Source of the DNA: Euperipatoides rowelli
Lineage: Eukaryota > Onychophora > Udeonychophora > Euonychophora > Peripatopsidae
Strand: one strand, 5' to 3'
Assembly: GCA_003024985.2 (NCBI GenBank)
Contig: PXIH01S0012925.1
DNA: 12,069 nucleotides
This document shows, piece after piece, positions 1 to 7,341 of this stretch (position 1 is the first letter of the stretch; each line of letters starts with the position of its first letter). A program made the position numbers and the translations under genes. Under the pieces are notes generated by a model that was not told the origin of the DNA, made no database searches, and saw nothing but the letters and a program-made list of their open reading frames with translations.

Positions 1-654
1 TAGAGAAACCTCAACGTTATCTAAAACAATTCTTCTTAAGATATCTTATGATGATCTTTAAAAAAAATTAAAATTTTAACATCAGCTAAACCATTATGCT
101 ATATATTTTATTTTACATTCTGCATCTAGTTTTTATGTAAAGTGATATCAAACTTTTAAATCATATATATTTTATTTAAAACTGGAATTAGAGGACATTA
201 TATAAACAAAGAAAATAAACATCAGCTTTGTCTAAAGCTAAATGGAATATCATGTAACACTCTTCTTTCAAAAACACATTAGTACCATCAGTAAACCCAA
301 TATACAATTCATATATACTTTTTTTTTTACATTTTGAATCTTGTTTATATACAAAGTGATTTCAAAACATAAAATATTACTTCTTGTTTCATTTAAATTT
401 TACAAAAAATATTCATTTAATAAAAAAAAATCTATATATACTGTATACTGTTTTTACCATTTTTGCAAAGAAACCATTACAAAAGATTCTGTAAAACTTC
501 TGACAAACTAACTAACAATAAAAAAAACCACCTAGCTCTGATATTTTTAAAACAATGTTTCTTATATTGAATATGAATATTCAGCATTTTCAAATATTTA
601 TTAAAATTACAATGATTAATACATTTTCAAATATTATAAATCTATGTCTTAACG
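1..654. other. AT-rich intergenic stretch, no gene seen
   Basis: This flank of the piggyBac element holds no recognisable gene. It is dominated by short A and T runs. A possible 67-codon frame at 555-758 crosses the piggyBac left end and resembles nothing, so it is treated as chance. The only structure seen is an imperfect direct repeat (about 80-175 and 285-380), listed separately. Confidence 0.6.
80..380. repeat. old imperfect direct repeat, two copies about 206-214 bp apart
   Basis: The segment at about 80-175 (an ACATCAG start, then TATATATTTTATTTTACATT, CATCT, then AAAGTGATATCAAA) is echoed at about 285-380 (CCATCAGTAAACC, then ACATTTTGAATCTTG, AAAGTGATTTCAAAA). Offsets drift from 206 to 214 bp, so indels have accumulated. 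A third weak echo (ACATCAGC followed by AAAGCTAAA) begins near 219. Low complexity inflates the similarity, so this is tentative. Confidence 0.35.
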
Positions 655-675
655 TTAACCTTCCTATGGTCTTCG
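655..675 (+). repeat. piggyBac left target duplication and terminal inverted repeat
   Basis: TTAA at 655-658 is followed by CCTTCCTATGGTCTTCG (659-675). The next bases, GGGTCAATGTCAC, look like a half copy of the 15-bp palindrome found further in. It differs from the right terminal repeat at one of the first 17 positions. Confidence 0.93.
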
Positions 676-746
676 GGTCAATGTCACATGAAATGTATGT
701 TCTTTGGCTTGTAATAAAGGTATTTTTTTTCTCTATTTTGAAATTT

Positions 747-763
747 TGTGACTTTTAATATGT
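747..763. repeat. SINE target-site duplication, left copy
   Basis: TGTGACTTTTAATATGT here is identical to 1040-1056. Length and perfection fit target-primed reverse transcription by a LINE machinery and indicate a relatively recent insertion. Confidence 0.88.
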
Positions 764-1039
764 ATATAAAATAAATTTCCTCTCCAAGAGGAGAAGAAAT
801 GTATTTTTTTTGTTAATTAAATTGGATTTTAAATTGAATATTTAACTGATTGAAACATTGATTCACAGGTTCTTTGATGTTACAAGGGCAGCGTACTTGT
901 AAAAACCTGAGGTGAGCTGTTAAAGCTAGGGGAAAAAAACGTTCCTTAACTGCCCAAGCCGAGGTGCGAACCTGTACACCCCAGCATATGCCATCGGTTC
1001 ATCAAGCGGAAGTGAATCCGCTCGACCACTGAACCAAGA
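764..1039 (-). mobile_element. tRNA-derived SINE, minus strand, nested in the piggyBac
   Basis: The segment is 276 bp long and flanked by a perfect 17-bp duplication, TGTGACTTTTAATATGT, at 747-763 and 1040-1056. Read on the minus strand it begins with a tRNA-like head. An A box TGGTCGAGCGG (1028 down to 1018) fits the TRGYNNARNGG consensus, and a B box GGTTCGCACCT (972 down to 962) matches 8 of 11 positions of GGTTCGANTCC. The GGTCGAG-type A box and the long A-to-B spacing suggest a tRNA-Ser or Leu ancestor, which is inference. The non-tRNA body runs to 764 and ends AT-rich (GGAAATTTATTTTATAT on the minus strand) after a small hairpin TCCTCT/AGAGGA. The target is piggyBac 5' DNA, so this insertion is younger than the piggyBac. 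No pol III terminator was assigned and the family was not identified. Confidence 0.85.
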
Positions 1040-1056
1040 TGTGACTTTTAATATGT
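1040..1056. repeat. SINE target-site duplication, right copy
   Basis: This is a perfect 17-of-17 match to 747-763 and lies immediately next to the tRNA-like head of the SINE. Confidence 0.88.
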
Positions 1057-1141
1057 TCAAACATTAATAATTGATTTTGTAAAATATTTTTTTAAAAAAT
1101 AGTATACTCTTTAAAAACAGAAAATTACCATCATTACCCAC

Positions 1142-1156
1142 GGGTCAATTTGACCC
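1142..1156. repeat. piggyBac subterminal palindrome, left
   Basis: GGGTCAATTTGACCC is a 15-bp palindrome around a central base. It differs by one base from the palindrome near the right end (3335-3349). Its occurrence in both halves suggests a transposase-binding site, which is inference from position and symmetry only. Confidence 0.6.
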
Positions 1157-1291
1157 TCATGGAAATATGTGTTGTCTGAAGCAGATAAAGCTCAGCAGAC
1201 ACATGCAGTTTTTGATTGGACCATAATTTTCTGATAGGAAGGTTTGAAAAAACAAAAAATTTTTGATTGCTGTAGTAAATATTAGCATGTA

Positions 1292-3169
1292 ATAAAAAAT
1301 TCAGAACTGAAGACCATGTTTCATGTGATTCAGTTTATAATGAGTCAAGTGATGAATTTAAGGAAGAAGTACTTGTACCTGTCAGGTCTAAACCAAATGT
1401 GAGATCACATTTGATTTGATTTAAGTTGAGCCCTTAGTTGGTTTATTTATACTGTAACATTGAATAAACGGTCATTTTTCATTTTTCTTTAAAACTGTTT
1501 GTATTTGTTCTATGTGGTTCATCAGTTATGATCACAGCTGTATCTCAATTTAGTCCAACAACAACTGAAAGTATTCAATCAAATACTCCAGTGTGACAAC
1601 AAACTGATAAACATGCCTATTGCACAAAGGTCTTCCATTAAAAAAAATGACAGTCTCATGTGGCATCTGGACCCCCAAACCAATTTGGAAGACAATCTTT
1701 GGCTAACATAATTCAAATGGCTTCAGGTGTGACTAGGTTTGCAAAAACAAAAATTGATATCATGTCAAACTTTCTGAATGACAAATTTGGAAGGAAAACA
1801 TTTTTTGGGGGATTCCTGGGATTACTTAGACACAACAGATATCCATGATTACATAGGACTGCATTTTTTAGCGGATTCTTATCATTCAAAGGACAAAGCT
1901 ACAATAAACCTTTGGAATAAAGATGATGGAAGACCCATATTTAGGGACACAATGTCTCTAAAAATTTTTCCAACAATTTTGAGAGTGCTTTGTTTTGATG
2001 ATTCTGACACTCGAACTGCCAGAAAATAAAAAGATAAATTATCTGCAGTAAGAGACATCTGGGATAAGTATATTGCAATTTTGCCAACCATATTCAATCT
2101 TGGACCCAATGTTACTATTGATGAGCAGTTATTAGGTTTTTGTGGCTGCTGCTCCATTTGGCAATACATGCCAAATAAACCAAGCCAGTATGGAATCAAG
2201 TTTTGGGTAAACTGTGATTCAGACTCTGCTTATACATACAATATTCTGGTGTACACTGGCAAAGCTTTGGGAATGCAGCCATAAAAAAATAAACGAGTGA
2301 GGGTTGTGCTTGAGTTATCACAAGGACTCAGAGGGCATATTATTACCCGCAACATAGTTTTTGTTTCCTACAATTTGAGAAATCAGTTTCTCCAAAAGAA
2401 ACTCACATTGTTTGGAACAATTCGTAAAAATAAAACAGAATTGCCACCATAGCTAATTGCCACAAAAGCAAGAAAAGTGTTTTTGACATTGTTTGGATTA
2501 ACAGACATGACAACAGTTGCATCCTACTGTCCTAAAAAGGATAAGGTAGTAACATTTTTGAGCACCTTACATCATGATGACAAAATATCAAACATAGATG
2601 ACAAGAAACAAGAAATCATCTTAGACTACAACAAGACAAAAGGATCTGTAGATACAATGGACACATACTTAGTGACATACTCATGTAAATTAATGACTAG
2701 GAGATGGCCTGTGGTCATTTTTTATGACATGCTGGTCATTTCAGCACCGAATGAATTCATAATCTGGACAATTTTTTTTTTTCCAAATTGGAATTATGGC
2801 AAAATCTATTGTTGTAGACTCCAGCCCCAAAGGATGTGGCCTCTATTTACATAATAAACAAAAATAGATTTGTTGATTGAATTAGGAAAATCCCTTATAA
2901 AAGAAGACATTCAAAGAAGGAAAGTGATGCCCATATCTGTAACATCAATAAATATTGTTCAGCAAGTCCTGCAGGTTCTGAACACTTCAAAGGAGGCAGA
3001 GTCTATGGCAACATGAAAGAGAGTGAGGTGCAAATACTGTCCTTCTTCAAATGACAACAAAACCAGTGTCATCTGTTCTAATTGTTCAAAGCACATATGT
3101 AAGCAACACACACATTCCCTATGTCCTTCAGCATCTAAAAAGTATGTTATACCATCATTTCTGTTATAA
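1292..3169 (+). pseudogene. piggyBac (PGBD4-like) transposase pseudogene
   Basis: The product would have excised and inserted the element by a DDE/D mechanism. An acidic N-terminal piece (NESSDEFKEEVLVPVRSK) lies at about 1340-1390. After a poorly matching stretch, KKNDSLMWH (1640-1666) continues in another frame as PPNQFGRQS...TRFAK (1672-1750). The frame then returns at about 1778 (TNLEGKHFLGDSWDYLD) and stays the same to 3169. It is broken by stops at 2027, 2282, 2450, 2852/2855 and 3014. Core motifs include SLWxxxxGRPIF-like NLWNKDDGRPIF (1901-1936), NVTIDEQL with the first catalytic Asp (2120), YMPNKPSQYGIK, and VDTMD (2648-2662) with the third. The expected second Asp is Asn (codon 2351). 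The C-terminal cysteine-rich finger, CKYC...CSNC...HICKQH, lies at about 3029-3115. The total of about 600 codons matches the family. No intact start was chosen, because the first codons before 1300 are uncertain. Confidence 0.88.
3029..3160 (+). pseudogene. C-terminal cysteine-rich zinc finger of the piggyBac transposase
   Basis: This is the end of the pseudogene, downstream of an in-frame TGA at 3014. The frame reads KRVRCKYCPSS, then VICSNCSKHICKQH, then LCPS before a stop at 3167. The C-x2-C, C-x2-C and C-x3-H spacing is the cysteine-rich finger of piggyBac transposases, which binds the element's ends. All zinc-ligand positions look intact except that the last expected cysteine appears as Ser or Ala in CPSA. 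The TGA before KR could derive from CGA by CpG decay. Confidence 0.75.
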
Positions 3170-3334
3170 TGACAGAATACTCTTTTAAATAATCATTTTA
3201 AAACTTCAAAAATATAAAAGTTTAAGTTTTTTTTACTTACTTTTTACTTTTTTTCTTAATTTTACTTAATAAATAATTTTATGAAGCATTTACATTGTTT
3301 TTTTTTTTTCACAATACTTATTGTAATTAAATTT

Positions 3335-3349
3335 GGGTCAATGTGACCC
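3335..3349. repeat. piggyBac subterminal palindrome, right
   Basis: GGGTCAATGTGACCC lies 42 bp inside the right end. It is the partner of 1142-1156 and of the half copy at 675-687. Confidence 0.6.
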
Positions 3350-3374
3350 AAAGGATATTGGCGTAGGTAAAACA

Positions 3375-3395
3375 CGAGGACCATAGGAAGGTTAA
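3375..3395 (-). repeat. piggyBac right terminal inverted repeat and target duplication
   Basis: CGAGGACCATAGGAAGG ends at 3391 and is followed by TTAA (3392-3395). The reverse complement matches the left end at 16 of 17 positions. Confidence 0.93.
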
Positions 3396-3510
3396 GACTA
3401 CAACAATTAGATATACCCATTCAGTTGATTTTATTTTACAATTTCAACCATGCCATCCTGTACCATTTCATCTAACTTTGATTTCAATTTATTTTTAAGA
3501 GGAACCTACC

Positions 3511-3800
3511 AAACAAGCCTGTTACACGGGCATCAACCATTTTTTTTGTAAGCCTTTTTATGTAAGAGAAAACACCAATTAAAATTTCTAAAAATATTTC
3601 CTCCGCCAATCTTTTTAGCTCATTAAACCTTTTGAAGGAAAATTTTTTTTTTTAATAAGCCCATTAGATGCCCATTGCACAGGCATCAATCCTTTTTTTT
3701 ATCACATGTTTTAAGCCGGTTCCACGGGCATCAAACCTTTTTTTTTTTAATCACAAAAAAGTTTGGAATAAGCCTGTTAGTTGGCACTGTTACCATCTTT
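3511..3800. repeat. degenerate ~55-bp repeat, about four copies
   Basis: A motif of the form AAGCC.GTT..CACGGGCATCAA.CC followed by a T run and ATCACA recurs at about 3515, 3655, 3710 and 3767. The last three are spaced 55-57 bp. The first stands about 140 bp upstream. The copy at 3667-3687 has GATGCC/GGCATC hairpin arms. A 71-codon open frame across this stretch is a by-product of the repeats and resembles no protein. The copies are too diverged to call the family. Confidence 0.5.
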
Positions 3801-4039
3801 GGAACTATTCCAATTTGTATATAGAAAAGGATGGTATTTTAGGAGATGCAGAGATAAACAGTACAGCATATTCCACTATTTAAAACGATAACGCTTGGCA
3901 ATTTTACCAAATCCCGAAAACATTGTCATATTTTCTTAAAATATTTTTAAGGCCTGTTTAATATTTTAAATACCCACTTAAATGGTGTATTTAATGTAAA
4001 TATTTTTTTTTAAATAATAAGTTCCCCCATAACAAGGTA
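3801..4039. other. AT-rich spacer before the tandem array
   Basis: No gene is seen. The stretch contains one arm of a perfect 14-bp inverted repeat (ATTTAATGTAAATA at 3989-4002, partner TATTTACATTAAAT at 4049-4062) at the left edge of the 132-bp array. Confidence 0.5.
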
Positions 4040-4083
4040 ACCATAATTTATTTACATTAAATATTTAGAAACTTCTACCTCAG

Positions 4084-4258
4084 AATCATAATTGAAGGTC
4101 TTCATCTGTAAAGTTATTCTGAGTTGGTTCTTATAAAGTGCCTATTCTCGTCTCTGGCTTAACCATCTTAAAGACCCAGGTTACAGTGGCATACATTTAC
4201 AATCTTCTACTTCAGAAGCATAAACAAAGGTCTTCATCTGTAAAGTTATTCTGAGTTG
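4084..4258. repeat. 350-bp higher-order duplication, copy A
   Basis: These 175 bp match 4434-4608 with an exact offset of 350 bp and, by eye, only two substitutions (T to C in the CTATTC.CGTCTC stretch, and G to A in CAGAA.CATAAAC). This is far more similar than neighbouring 132-bp units are to each other. Confidence 0.9.
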
Positions 4259-4370
4259 GTTCTTATAAATTGACTCTTTCTGTCTCTGGCTTAACCATCT
4301 TAAAGACCCAGGCTACAGTGGTATATATTTACAATCTTCTAGCTTAGAAGCTTAATCAAACATCTTCATT

Positions 4371-4436
4371 TTGCAGAAGGTCTTATGAGGAGGGGATTGG
4401 GCCTTGTCCCAAGCAAATACAAATACAAATACAAAT
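4371..4436. repeat. unrelated spacer with (AAATAC)3 microsatellite inside the array
   Basis: About 63 bp that do not match the 132-bp unit (core GGGATTGGGCCTTGTCCC) end in three AAATAC units and AAAT (4415-4436). The pattern of GC-richer sequence followed by a short A-rich microsatellite resembles the extreme 3' end of a 5'-truncated LINE. It is too short to prove this. Confidence 0.45.
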
Positions 4437-4608
4437 CATAATTGAAGGTCTTCATCTGTAAAGTTATTCTGAGTTGGTTCTTATAAAGTGCCTATTCCCG
4501 TCTCTGGCTTAACCATCTTAAAGACCCAGGTTACAGTGGCATACATTTACAATCTTCTACTTCAGAAACATAAACAAAGGTCTTCATCTGTAAAGTTATT
4601 CTGAGTTG
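4434..4608. repeat. 350-bp higher-order duplication, copy B
   Basis: This is the partner of 4084-4258. It starts right after the (AAATAC)3 tract and stops at 4608, where the sequence switches to the non-repeat segment 4607-5521. Confidence 0.9.
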
Positions 4609-5521
4609 TAGGTAAGGCCTTTGCAAGTCCTCCTATGGATTGTCAGAGGTAAGGAAATAATTACAAGCCATCTTAAAACATATCTAACTTTATTCTAAAC
4701 ATAGATATAATAACATAAATCCCTTCCCAGATAAATGATCATAACCAGGGATAAATAGTATATCATAAAGTTGGACCCAGCTGTGGCAGGAAGGATTGCA
4801 GTTTGATGGTAAAGGGAGAGAGTGGTAGCTGAACTCCAGGTATTATTACAATAATGGATTCTACTATTAGTCTCCAACATTGACAAAGCAATATTACAGT
4901 CCAAGCAAACATGGAGAGAACAGAAAGAATACAACAGTGAATATAAGGGGGAATTATGGTGAGTACTCACTGAGGTCAACTATGGTCCAGTAGGAAAGCC
5001 AGCCCAATATTCTGAATGGTAAAGGTTCCTTGAAGTTGAAAGAAGACAGTCCTTGTATTTCCTAGATGGAGGTAATTTGAAACCTATTCTTTCTAGAGCT
5101 GATTCTGAAGTCAGGTGACTGATAATGTGGAGTCAATTATCCTGTGAGACATATGGATTTTTTTTACAGAGGTTTTCTTAGCATGGACTAACAACAGTCT
5201 CTCTGAATAGGCAGCCATAGTGATAGAGTTCTATTTCATTGCATTCTAAAACTGCCACTGGTGGTGCTGGTATAATTTTTTTTATTTTATGATGGCTATT
5301 GTTATAACACAGTTCTTTTATTTCAACAGGCATTTATTTATTGTTTGCCTTTAAGCAAGGGTCATTGAATGGTAATTATAGTTATGTTGATAAGAGGGTT
5401 TCCCAGTTCTTGGTGTTGTTGTAGCTTTGAGGTGTAGTGCTGCCAAATAAGGGGGGGGGGTATCCATGGCAATCCCTAGATATATTGATATTTCCCCAAG
5501 GCATTAAACAGGCCTGCTACA
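4607..5521. mobile_element. 915-bp segment interrupting the array, putative mobile element
   Basis: Non-repeat sequence splits the 132-bp array. Its outer ends are inverted, TGTAGGTAAGGCCT on the left and the reverse complement TGTAGCAGGCCT on the right, so it is bounded by TG...CA with imperfect inverted ends of 12-14 bp. The array sequence on the right restarts about 20 bp earlier in the unit than it stopped on the left. As a result ATCTGTAAAGTTATT.TGAG is present on both sides with one difference, as a target duplication would produce. The alternatives are a solo LTR, a TIR element of unknown family, or simply a unique spacer between two array blocks. Inside are a run of ten G (5451-5460) and no recognisable protein. 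A 94-codon minus-strand frame at 4695-4979 has no known motif. Confidence 0.45.
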
Positions 5522-6511
5522 ATCTGTAAAGTTATTTTGAGTTGGTTCTATAAAGTGCCTCTTCCCATCTCCAGCTTAACAATCTTTAAGACCCATACTA
5601 CAGTGGCATATATTTACAGTCTTCCACCTCAGAAGCATAATCAAAGATCTTCATCTGTAAAGCTATTTTGATGTGGTTCTTATGATGTGCATCATCCCAT
5701 CTAGGGCTTAACTGTCTTTAAGTCCCAGGCTACAGTAGCATATACAGTCTTCTAGATCAGAAACATAATCAAAGTCTTTATATGTAAAGATTTTATGAGT
5801 TAGTTCTTATAAAGTGCATCTTCTCCATCTCCAGCTTAACCATCTTTAAAGACTGAGGCTACAGTGGCATATATTTACAGTATTCTAGCTCAGAAGCATA
5901 ATCAAAGATCTTCATCTGTAAAGTTATTCTGAGTTTGTTCTTATAAAGTGTCTCTGGCTTAACCATCTTTCAGACATAGGCTAGGCTACAGTGACAAATA
6001 TTTGCAGTCTTCTACCTAAGAAGCATAATCAAAGGTCTTCATCTGTAAAATTATTCTGAGTTGGTTCTTATAAAGTGTCTCTGTCTTAACCATCTTTCAG
6101 ACATAGGCTACAGTGGAATATATTTGAAGTCTTCTAAAGTAGTCCTTCCCATCTCCAGGTTTACCTTCTTTAAGACCCAGGCTACAGTGGATATATTAAC
6201 AGTCTTCTAGTTCAGAGGCATAATCAAATATCTACATCTGTAAAGTTATTCTGTGTTTCTTCTCATAAAGTGTCTCTTCCTGTCTCCAGCTTAACCATTT
6301 TTAAGATCCACGCTACAGTGGCATATATTTACAGTCTTCTAGCTCAGAAGAATAATTAAAGATCTTCATCTGCAAAGTTATTCTGAGTTGGTTCTTATAA
6401 AGTGTCTCTTTCGATCTCTGGCTTAACCATCTTTAAGACCCAGGCTACAGTGGCATATATTTACAGTCTTCTAGCTCAGAAGCATAATCAAAGATCTCCA
6501 TCTGTAAAGTT
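5522..6511. repeat. 132-bp tandem array, right block
   Basis: Eight copies of the anchor .TGTAAA occur at 5524, 5655, 5782, 5916, 6043, 6238, 6370 and 6502. Spacings are 131, 127, 134, 127, 195, 132 and 132. The 195-bp interval is two units with a deletion of about 69 bp near 6136-6145. The best-preserved units are the last two. They share TTTAAGACCCAGGCTACAGT and ATATATTTACAGTCTTCTAG, distinct from the left block. Each unit has a CTTCT-AGCTC-AGAAG-type mini-hairpin. The array stops abruptly at AAAGTTA|AGAAATTA. No protein is encoded. Confidence 0.92.
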
Positions 6512-6920
6512 AAGAAATTATCTAAATCTAGCTTGATACTAAATAAGCAAAAATCTAAAATTGGCATTACAGAATTATTATTGTTGCCTTAAAAATCCAA
6601 ATGCTGTTCCATTAATGAAAATGCTTCACAATAAGCAAGATTTATGTATTACTAACCTACTTGGCTATTTTTTTGTCCTATTTATCTGATAAAACTACTG
6701 TTTTGAGGAATCTTTTAAAAATAAAAATTGTTGTCTGGAGACTTAAAATAACAGTGTTTTTATAGTCTTAGAAGATTAGTTTCTACAACTTTAAGTCTTG
6801 CCTATTTTGATACTGATAAGCCAACTATTGGTAGATGAATCTCATTATGGGCTTAATGTAATGTCAAGAAAGATATAATAAAATCACAGATACTCGTATG
6901 GATCCCCAACTTATTGATGT
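6512..6920. other. AT-rich unique stretch between array and LINE
   Basis: I see no gene, repeat or RNA here. The LINE may extend further upstream than 6921, but no conserved reverse transcriptase motif could be read in this interval. Confidence 0.5.
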
Positions 6921-7341
6921 CATTGCTTTCTCTACTGCTGCACAGTATATGGTTCTTGTGGAAAGACTTTATCACAGAAGCTCCAAGGAGTTATGAACCT
7001 CGCAGATAGACTTTTTGTTTATGGATATTGCCCTTCCAGTGCCACCCAAGTCTTACAAACTCTGGGCTGGACACAATTGACTGCAAGAAGAAAATATTTA
7101 TCGCCAGACAAACGTGGAAGATTAGAATTAATATGGCCCCTTCCTATCTTGTAGACTTATTTACAGATGTAAATTCTGTTCATAGCCATGAAACCAGACA
7201 GTCATTACAGGAAAAAATCTTAAGTCTTTTGCTAACTCCTTTGGAGAACAGGTGACACAAATATGGAATAGCATTCCTTTGCCTATGAGATCTTTGAATA
7301 ATATATCTCTGGTAAAGAAATTTTTAAACAATTTATTTTAG
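6921..7341 (+). pseudogene. LINE reverse transcriptase ORF, C-terminal remnant, frameshifted
   Basis: This is the 3' end of a non-LTR retrotransposon ORF2, spread over three frames. First, 6921 to about 7100 reads CTVYGS...LSQKLQGVMNLADRL...VLQTLGWTQLTARRKYL. This corresponds to the family pattern YCstvWG...L.kLQ..qNrAaR...L..LgW..L..RR. Second, about 7118-7212 reads INMAPSYLVDLFTDVNSVHSHETRQS, the I.ngl.P.YL.dLf...H.TRqs block. Third, about 7213-7341 reads SFGEQVTQIWNSIPLPMRS...LVKKFLNNLF and a stop at 7339. This matches the terminal fxxxgxxlWNsLP...FKxxL block. One shift coincides with an A run at 7212-7217. These blocks are typical of CR1/L2/jockey-like elements. I cannot choose among these clades. 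Polymerase and endonuclease domains are missing, so the copy is 5'-truncated. Confidence 0.82.

Larger units (their letters stand above)
655..3395 (+). mobile_element. piggyBac-superfamily DNA transposon, complete ends, inactive
   Basis: The element occupies 659-3391 and is flanked by TTAA on both sides (655-658 and 3392-3395), the target duplication diagnostic of piggyBac. The left end reads CCTTCCTATGGTCTTCG. The reverse complement of the right end reads CCTTCCTATGGTCCTCG, so 16 of 17 terminal bases match. Both halves carry a 15-bp palindrome of the form GGGTCAATNTGACCC (1142-1156 and 3335-3349), probably a subterminal transposase-binding motif. Total length is 2733 bp. Without the nested SINE and its duplicated target it would be about 2.44 kb, normal for an autonomous piggyBac. 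A transposase pseudogene lies between the ends in plus orientation. The poly-T-rich 3' part after 3170 contains an AATAAA at 3268. The copy is dead because its coding region has several stops and at least two frameshifts, although its ends could in principle still be recognised by a related transposase. Confidence 0.93.
4040..4608. repeat. 132-bp tandem array, left block
   Basis: Recognisable repeats of a 132-bp unit begin around 4040-4084. The anchor TTCATCTG occurs at 4101 and 4233, with a diverged TTCAT at 4365, then again at 4451 and 4583, giving a spacing of exactly 132 within each group. The block is interrupted at about 4371-4433 by unrelated sequence ending in (AAATAC)3. Units here share variants CATCTTAAAGACCCAGG and CATACATTTACAATC, which differ from the right block. 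No conserved open reading frame is seen. It looks like a minisatellite or short satellite. Confidence 0.88.

Noticed and set aside
962-1035. Functional tRNA gene on the minus strand
   Set aside because: A and B boxes are present, but no acceptable acceptor or anticodon stem could be drawn. The segment is flanked by a retroposition-type duplication, so it is the head of a SINE.
1882-2199. 105-codon open frame on the minus strand
   Set aside because: It is antisense to the conserved piggyBac transposase core, which explains its length. It resembles no protein.
3668-3883. 71-codon open frame over the 55-bp repeats
   Set aside because: It is driven by the repeated T runs (Phe-rich) and repeat cores, with no protein similarity seen.
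4695-4979. 94-codon open frame on the minus strand inside the 0.9-kb segment
   Set aside because: Hydrophobic and Ser/Thr/Tyr-rich by composition, with no recognisable domain or supporting signals. A frame of this length is plausible by chance in the least AT-rich part of the window.
4607-5521. Firm call of a solo LTR from the TG...CA ends
   Set aside because: The 5-bp flanks TGAGT and ATCTG do not match, and no primer-binding or polypurine context is available, so it is kept only as an alternative.
4040-6511. CRISPR-like repeat array
   Set aside because: The whole 132-bp unit repeats, without distinct spacers, in an evidently eukaryotic context.
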